The notes below the pieces were generated by a model, which saw only the letters and a list, made by a program, of their open reading frames with translations, had not been told where the DNA came from and searched no databases. Shown here one piece after another: positions 58,166-64,000 of a DNA stretch of 64,000 nucleotides; position 1 is the first letter of the stretch; each line of letters starts with the position of its first letter. The stretch comes from Stenopsyche tienmushanensis (taxonomy: Eukaryota > Arthropoda > Insecta > Trichoptera > Stenopsychidae): positions 1 to 64,000 of the forward strand of contig WACJ01000352.1 in assembly GCA_008973525.1 (NCBI GenBank), written 5' to 3'. Made by a program: the position numbers and the translations under genes.

Positions 58166-59518
58166 GTCTATAAAATGATTACGAATTATTATTACGATAA
58201 CAAAGTTGTCCGAAAAAGACTGATCGGGTGGGTTGTTTAAAATTGTCTTTATTTTATTGCGAAAACGAGGATTAAAATCATTGGAATAAATATTCAGAAT
58301 TGAAAAATGCAGATGTTCTCTGGAACAATTAGAAAATTTACTGTTAAAATTTCTGTCATAGACGATTATAATAATAGGAGACACTTGTTCCCAGCCAAGT
58401 ACTTCTTTGTAAGAAGTTGCCAAAGAGAATAGACGAGGAAAGCTTTAAAAGGCTTTAATACTTATGCATGATAATGTACCAATTGCCCTAATTAGATAGA
58501 AAAAATATTAAATTATTCTCATATGAATTAATAATTTGCAATGTTGAATGAAAACATGTCAAGCGGAATCAAACGCTTTTTTAATGTCCAAAACAAATTA
58601 CTTTTTTTTTCAATTAAATATAAAGTTATTAGTCTTATTTAAATATTACTTGGTATATATTTTAATCTATAATTTTTGTCTTCGTGCAAATTTGATATTA
58701 CAATAAGTTTTCGTTGATGTCTCAATAATAACAATAAGATAAACTTCCATCGAAAACGGACTATCAGTATATTTGGGCTTCGACGTTATATTTATCTTGA
58801 GCATTTGTTACTTGAGCCCATATTTCATGCGTTATAAATTATTGTAATTTATTTCGCCTGTGCGAATGTTATACAGGGAATAAATTCGAACAAACGTTAA
58901 CATCTGCTCGAACAAATGATATTCAGATAGCTCAAACTTATAGTGATCGATCGCCGACTAAAGAACTCAATCTGGAAACGTTTCCTTTGTCAGATGTACT
59001 GTTGAAAGGAGATACGTCATACTGGGCAGTCCAACTTTCCAAATGAAGAAATAAAAGAAAAATCAGATGATAAATTGTAGCAAACGAGCTCTTTGTTAAT
59101 TAAACTTTTCCGGAGATCTCGCGATAAAACGTATTGCAAATACAACTTCAAGGCTTACACTCTGATATTGTTTCCAGACTATCTTCGTAGCTTCCGCTTT
59201 GGCTCTCCATTCCGAGTATTTAATTCACTTTATTCGCGATTCTGAGACTGTATTTGATAATGGCATACGAAGAAAGCATATTTATAAAATTGACATTACC
59301 CTCGAGCTAAATTTATAATATTGCATATTAATAAAAACTGCAGAAATTATATCTGCATGAAGCCAACGCCACTATGAAACTATAGTATATCATGATATTA
59401 TTCAAACTCGAAATCGTATTCACTTTATATATATTTTTGCAGAATTTCAAGAACTTATTGTTAGATGAGTTTAGCGAAACATTTACTCTTCTAGGATGAC
59501 TTTTGCTATATCCTGGTC
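58166..59518. other. No gene seen
   Basis: AT-rich sequence up to the retrotransposon insertion. Confidence 0.3.
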
Positions 59519-59527
59519 ATATATTTT

Positions 59528-59530
<3 letters not shown>
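59519..59530. repeat. Target-site duplication, 3' side of Jockey element
   Basis: ATATATTTTCAT directly adjoins the poly(T) tract and recurs at 63956-63967. The sequence is AT-rich, so a chance match is possible, but the position beside the tail fits. Confidence 0.6.
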
Positions 59531-59565
<35 letters not shown>

Positions 59566-59656
59566 AACAATCTATCCTTTGGGGGACATTCAGTTCTTAT
59601 TATGACGTTTCTGTCTCGTGTAGGTCCCCATTCGTTAATGAGGACCTAATGTTCAT

Positions 59657-62302
59657 TCATTTGAATCTTTTGTCCAGGTCATGAACCAAATATCTTTTCA
59701 GCCTGCGCGTTCCGGAGTTTTGGCTAATCAGCTCTTCAACAAGGCGGTTGGGGTGTGTGTTTAACCTTCTTTTGTACTTCTGGCTATGGCTTTCGATCTC
59801 CTGCCTCACTGTTGGTATGCTCAATATGCTGTGTATTGTTTCGTTTGTAACGTACCATGGAATGTTGCCTATGGTACGTAGCACTTTAGATTGAAAGCGT
59901 TGGAGAATTTCTATATTGGAGTTCGATGCGGTTCCCCAGAGCTGTATCCCATATGTCCAGATTGGTTTTAGTATACTTTTGTATATTAGTGTTTTATTTA
60001 TTAGGGACAGTTCCGATTTTCGGCCCATTAGCCAATACAGCATTCTCATTTTGATTTCCAGTTGCTTTTTCTTCTTTTTTATGTGCGTCTTCCATGTTAG
60101 ACGTCTGTCTAGGTGCATACCGAGATATTTAACTGCATCTGCCTGTGGCAGTGCGCAATCATTCAGTGAGACAGGTGGACACGTTTCTCGTCTATTAGTG
60201 AAAGTGACATGCGTAGATTTACTTTCATTGGCCTTTATGCGCCATTTCTTGAGCCATTTCTGTATATTGTTGAGGTCATGTTGGAGCAGTTGAGACGCTA
60301 TTGCCGGGTCGTTGTGCGAGGTTAGAAGAGCTGTGTCGTCCGCGAAGGTGGCCGTTGTCGTGGTGTCCGTTGTCGGAATGTCGGCTGTGTATATAAGATA
60401 TAAAACTGGGCCAAGTACGCTGCCTTGTGGGACGCCGGATTTTATGTCGTGGAGCGTGGTGGCTTCATCTTCGTATTTGACGTAGAATGTTCTGCTGGTC
60501 AGGTATGATTTGAATATGGAAAAGTAGTTTGTGGGCAGTTGTTTTCCGATTTTATATAGCAATCCCGGATGCCACACTTTGTCAAAAGCCTGAGTTACGT
60601 CCAGGAATGCTGCCGAACAATATTTTCTGTCTTCTAAGTCCTTGTGTATTCTATTGAAGATCCTGTGTATTTGTTCCACAGTCGCATGTTGTTGACGAAA
60701 TCCAAATTGATGATTGGGTATTAGATTGTTTTCCTCGATCAATGGCTTGAGTCTCTTCAGTAGTAGTTTTTCAAAAAGTTTGGAAATTATTGGGAGTAAA
60801 CTGATGGGTCTGTATGATTTGACGTCATGTATATCCTTGCCGGGCTTGGGGATTAGAATAATCTTAGCCACTTTCCATTGCGGGGGGAAATAGCCCATTT
60901 TTAGTACCGCATTGAATGTTTGTACCAAGAACTTAAATCCTTTAGTAGGGAGTTCCTTTACCATTCTTCCCGTAATGAGATCGTAGCCAGACGATTTTTT
61001 AATGTCGACCTTTGCTATGACTGATCTGACTTCTCGCTTTGTGAATTTTTTGATGCAAATGGTTGTTTTTTTTGTAATTGGCGGCCGGTGAATCTCATCT
61101 TCGCTTTCTGAAGTATTCATGTTTATGTGTGGAGTGAATACTTCTGTCAAGTGACTAGCGAATATTTCCGCCTTTTCTTTGCTATTTCTAGCCCATTCTC
61201 CATTTTTCTTTTTGATAGGTGGTGATGTTACTTGGGGTTGTTTTAAATATTTTGTAGCTTTCCATAGTGAATAATCTGTGGCTTCAGTGGCGGTTAGCCC
61301 GTTGAGGTAGTCACTGATTGCTTCATTTTTGCTTTTGGTGATGGCATTTTTAAGGTTTTTTATAGCTCGGTTTAGTTTGTTTTTGTTTTCTGGCGATCTC
61401 GTTATTTGCCAAAGTTTTCTTATTTTGCGTTTTTCTGCAATTTTCTGTTTGATTGTTGTGCTTAACTGTTCTTTTTTATTTTTTTGCGTCCATTCCGGAG
61501 TTGAATTCTTTGCGGCTTCCCGCAGAGTAGAGTTAAAAAGTTCAACTGCGTCCGTGATGTTCTTTTTTGTTTTAAGGGGTATATTTGCCGTCAAGTGGTT
61601 GTCAATTAGTTCGCGATAATCGTTCCAGTTTGTGCGGTTATTGGTTAGTGTTAAGGGCTTTAGTATTTTCCTCACATGACTGCTCATCGTGACTATGACG
61701 GGAGAATGGTCGGAGGACAGATCAAGACTGGACTCTGCCTTGAAGTAGGCTGCTGATATTCCCCTTATAACGCAAAAGTCAATGGTGTCTGGGATTTTTT
61801 TCCTGTCAGTTGGCCAGTACGTGGGTTGATTTGATGATATTGTAGCAAGATTCAACGCAGTGATTGCCTTGTGTAATTCTCGTCCTTTGGTGGTTATCAG
61901 CCTCGAGCCCCATTGCGTATGTTTGGCATTATAATCTCCACCAGCGATGAATTTATTTCCAAGAGTGTTGTAAAATCGTTGGAAGTTTTCTTTTTTAATA
62001 CAGTGTTTCGGTGGACAGTATACGGCTGAAATGGTGATGGGCCCTCTCCAGTCTTCTACGACGATATTGGTCGCCTGGAGGTGTTCCTCTGTAAATTTTG
62101 CAGCTTCGTGATGTTTAATGGACTTTCTTAGTATAACTGCAGTTCCGCCGTGAGCTGTCCCATCTGGATGCTCTGTTGTGTATATATTGTATTGTGGGAT
62201 TTTTATATAGCTTTTTTCCGTAAAGTGGGTTTCTGATATCAACATAACGTCAATGTTTTCCATTTTCAGGAAATTTTGAATTTCAAGCGCATGTTTGGAC
62301 AA
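59657..62302 (-). CDS. Jockey ORF2: endonuclease-reverse transcriptase (at least 881 aa)
   Basis: Residue numbers count from the TTG at 62302. An apurinic-like endonuclease fills the first 210 residues: SETH (23-26), GGDYNAKH (121-128) and SDHSP (197-201) carry its catalytic residues. The reverse transcriptase spans about 475-735, with FLDVTQAFDKVWH (566-578), SGVPQGSVLGP (622-632) and the catalytic FADD (653-656). A C-terminal region follows. The frame stays open upstream, where LKIAIWNANGL (the conserved start of the endonuclease) overlaps the end of ORF1, so the true protein begins before 62302. No ATG was found in the overlap I read, so translation may use reinitiation or a non-AUG start. 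It nicks target DNA and copies its own RNA there (target-primed reverse transcription). Confidence 0.93.
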   Translation of the reverse strand: MSKHALEIQNFLKMENIDVMLISETHFTEKSYIKIPQYNIYTTEHPDGTAHGGTAVILRKSIKHHEAAKFTEEHLQATNIVVEDWRGPITISAVYCPPKHCIKKENFQRFYNTLGNKFIAGGDYNAKHTQWGSRLITTKGRELHKAITALNLATISSNQPTYWPTDRKKIPDTIDFCVIRGISAAYFKAESSLDLSSDHSPVIVTMSSHVRKILKPLTLTNNRTNWNDYRELIDNHLTANIPLKTKKNITDAVELFNSTLREAAKNSTPEWTQKNKKEQLSTTIKQKIAEKRKIRKLWQITRSPENKNKLNRAIKNLKNAITKSKNEAISDYLNGLTATEATDYSLWKATKYLKQPQVTSPPIKKKNGEWARNSKEKAEIFASHLTEVFTPHINMNTSESEDEIHRPPITKKTTICIKKFTKREVRSVIAKVDIKKSSGYDLITGRMVKELPTKGFKFLVQTFNAVLKMGYFPPQWKVAKIILIPKPGKDIHDVKSYRPISLLPIISKLFEKLLLKRLKPLIEENNLIPNHQFGFRQQHATVEQIHRIFNRIHKDLEDRKYCSAAFLDVTQAFDKVWHPGLLYKIGKQLPTNYFSIFKSYLTSRTFYVKYEDEATTLHDIKSGVPQGSVLGPVLYLIYTADIPTTDTTTTATFADDTALLTSHNDPAIASQLLQHDLNNIQKWLKKWRIKANESKSTHVTFTNRRETCPPVSLNDCALPQADAVKYLGMHLDRRLTWKTHIKKKKKQLEIKMRMLYWLMGRKSELSLINKTLIYKSILKPIWTYGIQLWGTASNSNIEILQRFQSKVLRTIGNIPWYVTNETIHSILSIPTVRQEIESHSQKYKRRLNTHPNRLVEELISQNSGTRRLKRYLVHDLDKRFK

Positions 62303-62328
62303 GCCATTGGCATTCCATATTGCTATTT

Positions 62329-63603
62329 TTAGCGTTGAGAAATTGAAAGTTTGGCGATGAGGGTAGATAGTATGTTGAGCATGGTACTCACCTGTTCGAT
62401 GAGCCCTTTCATCATGACTTTTAACTCTGCCATGTCATTTGATTGATTTTGAGGAATCTGTTGGTTTTGGTCCTGCGTTTGGTTTCTAGACATGATCTGG
62501 GCGTAGGTGATGTCCGGTTGTGCTCTTTGGCTCGTGGCATTGTTTGTTGTTCCCGCTGGTCGGCTGTATTGTTGGTATGTGGGCTGGCTTGGTGGCATCT
62601 CTTTGTTTCTTAGCGCAGGAAACTGTGTTTTCTGTAGATTTTTGTACGTTGCGCACCCTTTATAGTTTGCAGGGTGGTTGCCTTCGCAGAGAACGCATTT
62701 GACGTCGTCTGATCGGTTTTTTCTCGGACATTGTCCGGTCTCGTGGTTTCCTGCGCATTTTACGCAACGAGGCTTTCTGCAACAAAAATTCTTTGTATGC
62801 CCATAGTTTTGGCATCTGGTGCATTGCGGGATTTCTTTTTTTGGGCGAGGTGGCTCAAACTTGATTTTCGTGCTCGCTATAAGTTCTATGTCGTATATCT
62901 GTTTGTTGTTTGAGTTCTGTTTTAGTTCAATGAAGAAAAGCGGTAGCGGGGTTTTAGTGACTCTGTCGAGAATATTGTGGACAATTTCCACTTCATGTCC
63001 ATGATTCTCTATTTGCGTTTTGATAGTTTCCTTATCAGTAGAGGGATGGAGGTTTCTTAGTACCACTCGAAAGTTTCTTTCTTCCTTTTTTTTGTATGAG
63101 TGGAAGTCTGTATTTTTTTCTTTTAGTGCATTGATAATGCTGTCGTACTTGGTTCCGTCGGTTAGTTGTATTTTAATTTGGTCTAGGCTTAAGACCTTGA
63201 GTATGTATTTATCTTTAGCGATGGAATCAAGCAGTTTGGTAAGAGGTTCTACATTTTTAACTCCAGTTACAATTATAGGGGGTGGTTTTATTGATTTTTC
63301 GGTTGGTCTATCGTCATTGTTTTCTAAATTTTCTAAGGACGAGAACCTGTTGGATGTTGTTGTTTGTGCCGCCAGCCAGTATTTTTCTGTTCGTGTTTGC
63401 TTGTTTCTCTGGAAGACTTTGTCTGGGCTGGGGCTAGCTCGTTGTCTCTTTTTGTTTTGAGTTTTCCATGATGGGTCGTTGTTATCGTCCTCTATGGCAC
63501 CGTCCTCAAATTGGTTTTTCGTTGGTTCGGATTGGTTTTTTGTCAGTTCTGGTTGGTCCATGTATTGGATGTCGATTGACGACTCGTCCGATGAGTTGAC
63601 CAT
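62329..63603 (-). CDS. Jockey ORF1: gag-like nucleic-acid-binding protein (424 aa)
   Basis: The first part is low-complexity and acidic to basic. Residues about 160-250 (NFRVVLRNLHPSTDKETIKT then QIENHGHEV) match the PRE_C2HC domain found in Jockey ORF1 proteins. Three zinc knuckles follow: C261-x2-C-x4-H-x4-C274, C280-x2-C-x3-H-x4-C292 and C303-x2-C-x3-H-x6-C317. A Gln/Asn-rich stretch and an amphipathic C-terminus (about 395-424) end the protein. It packages the element RNA in the ribonucleoprotein. The ATG at 63603 is the first in frame, about 340 nt from the proposed RNA start. Confidence 0.92.
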   Translation of the reverse strand: MVNSSDESSIDIQYMDQPELTKNQSEPTKNQFEDGAIEDDNNDPSWKTQNKKRQRASPSPDKVFQRNKQTRTEKYWLAAQTTTSNRFSSLENLENNDDRPTEKSIKPPPIIVTGVKNVEPLTKLLDSIAKDKYILKVLSLDQIKIQLTDGTKYDSIINALKEKNTDFHSYKKKEERNFRVVLRNLHPSTDKETIKTQIENHGHEVEIVHNILDRVTKTPLPLFFIELKQNSNNKQIYDIELIASTKIKFEPPRPKKEIPQCTRCQNYGHTKNFCCRKPRCVKCAGNHETGQCPRKNRSDDVKCVLCEGNHPANYKGCATYKNLQKTQFPALRNKEMPPSQPTYQQYSRPAGTTNNATSQRAQPDITYAQIMSRNQTQDQNQQIPQNQSNDMAELKVMMKGLIEQVSTMLNILSTLIAKLSISQR

Positions 63604-63943
63604 GATTGATTTTTGATTAAGAATTTATTATATAAAATGTTTGGCACTACTGATATTTTAAATGTATCTAGCGGTGAATTTTAAAGAATGTTTACTTCAC
63701 TATGTTTGTACAGAATTGTTACATAATTCACTACATGATGGTGGGTATGTTTTAATTTTATGTTTTAATGTTTTAATATTAGTTTATTATTATGTTTTTT
63801 TGAACATTAACACGAATTCCACACTGTGTAAACTCATACAATGGCCAATTGAAATAACGCGTTGCGTTTGTTTGTTGTTTTCAAAATCTCGCGGTGACTC
63901 TCCGATCACTTATAACGTCAATTAGCGACCGCTCGATGAAGAA

Positions 63944-63949
63944 GACTGA
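63944..63949 (-). promoter_or_regulatory. Initiator of the Jockey internal promoter
   Basis: On the minus strand TCAGTC matches the arthropod initiator TCAGTY at the element's 5' edge. The element's transcripts would therefore carry their own promoter, as known for Jockey, F and I elements. Confidence 0.5.
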
Positions 63950-63955
63950 TATATT

Positions 63956-63967
63956 ATATATTTTCAT
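63956..63967. repeat. Target-site duplication, 5' side of Jockey element
   Basis: ATATATTTTCAT, identical to 59519-59530. About eight AT-rich bases separate it from the initiator start, which could be extra nucleotides added at the 5' junction. Confidence 0.55.
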
Positions 63968-64000
63968 ATGAATTTTTTTTTTCCAGTAATATATCCATGT

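Larger units (their letters stand above)
59531..63955 (-). mobile_element. Near-complete Jockey-clade non-LTR retrotransposon (about 4.4 kb)
   Basis: The element reads on the minus strand: 5' region, ORF1 (63603-62329), ORF2 (62302-59657, probably starting upstream), a short 3' UTR, and a poly(A) tail seen as 34 T at 59531-59564. A 12-bp candidate target duplication flanks it. A TCAGTC initiator lies at its 5' end (63949-63944, start A at 63947), and a near-match to the downstream promoter element begins near +28 (TGACG), as in internal Jockey promoters. Both frames are intact. This suggests recent insertion, possibly from an active lineage. Confidence 0.9.

Noticed and set aside
59916..60293. 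Plus-strand frames across the Jockey element, including 61329-61619 and 63020-63460
   Set aside because: Antisense shadows of ORF1 and ORF2.
1..64000. tRNA, rRNA, CRISPR array, bacterial operon
   Set aside because: Reading for T-arm-like GGTTCGAATCC motifs, long rRNA-like GC blocks and regularly spaced direct repeats gave nothing convincing. 'Ggttcgat' in the 12-14 kb repeats lies in a MITE, not a tRNA fold.

Overview
This window is eukaryotic nuclear DNA, almost certainly from an insect. It is AT-rich, has long non-coding stretches and spliceosomal introns, and carries TATAAATA/TCAGTY core promoters. It is crowded with hAT, piggyBac, Tc1/mariner and pogo-like relics and holds one near-perfect Jockey-clade non-LTR retrotransposon. 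I see no rRNA, tRNA, CRISPR array or bacterial gene. The species cannot be fixed from the sequence alone.

Layout. 1-20.7 kb is gene-poor and full of decayed transposons: two copies of a Tc1-like repeat (one split by a TTAA-flanked insertion), hAT and piggyBac-like elements, MITEs and several unclassified repeats. 20.7-40.4 kb holds the core of the window, a plus-strand tandem cluster of six related genes coding for secreted proteins (called A to F here). 40.9-59.5 kb is again mostly transposon debris: a hAT copy with a transposase C-terminus remnant, a deleted mariner, a hAT MITE with a perfect 8-bp target duplication, mariner and pogo-like relics, and a very GC-rich patch. 59.5-63.96 kb is the Jockey element on the minus strand, with ORF1, ORF2, a 34-nt poly(A) and a 12-bp candidate target duplication.

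The gene cluster. I do not recognise the family. All members have a main coding exon that opens directly after a splice acceptor in the form 'cag|atATG', an N-terminal signal peptide, a variable low-complexity middle, and a shared block: an acidic Asp/Tyr run, then LTGISF-x-IP, then a proline-rich tail ending PPPPLQH. A and F, the outermost genes, also carry a six-cysteine module (C-x6-CC-x9/10-C-x5-C-x9-C). B to E stop at the proline tail. A and B have furin-type sites (RQKR, RKKR). C and D are a recent tandem duplication that includes promoter and intron, and C has gained an array of twelve pentapeptides. B has GTG where the others have their start ATG. A perfect 15-bp palindrome, TAGTCTCACAGACTA, lies 0.4-0.9 kb downstream of A, E and F and nowhere else I could find, dividing the cluster into A | B-E | F.

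The genes probably act outside the cell, because all have signal peptides, but the sequence shows no enzymatic motif. Their shared promoter blocks in C, D and E suggest co-regulation. The remaining features are mobile-element history rather than host functions.
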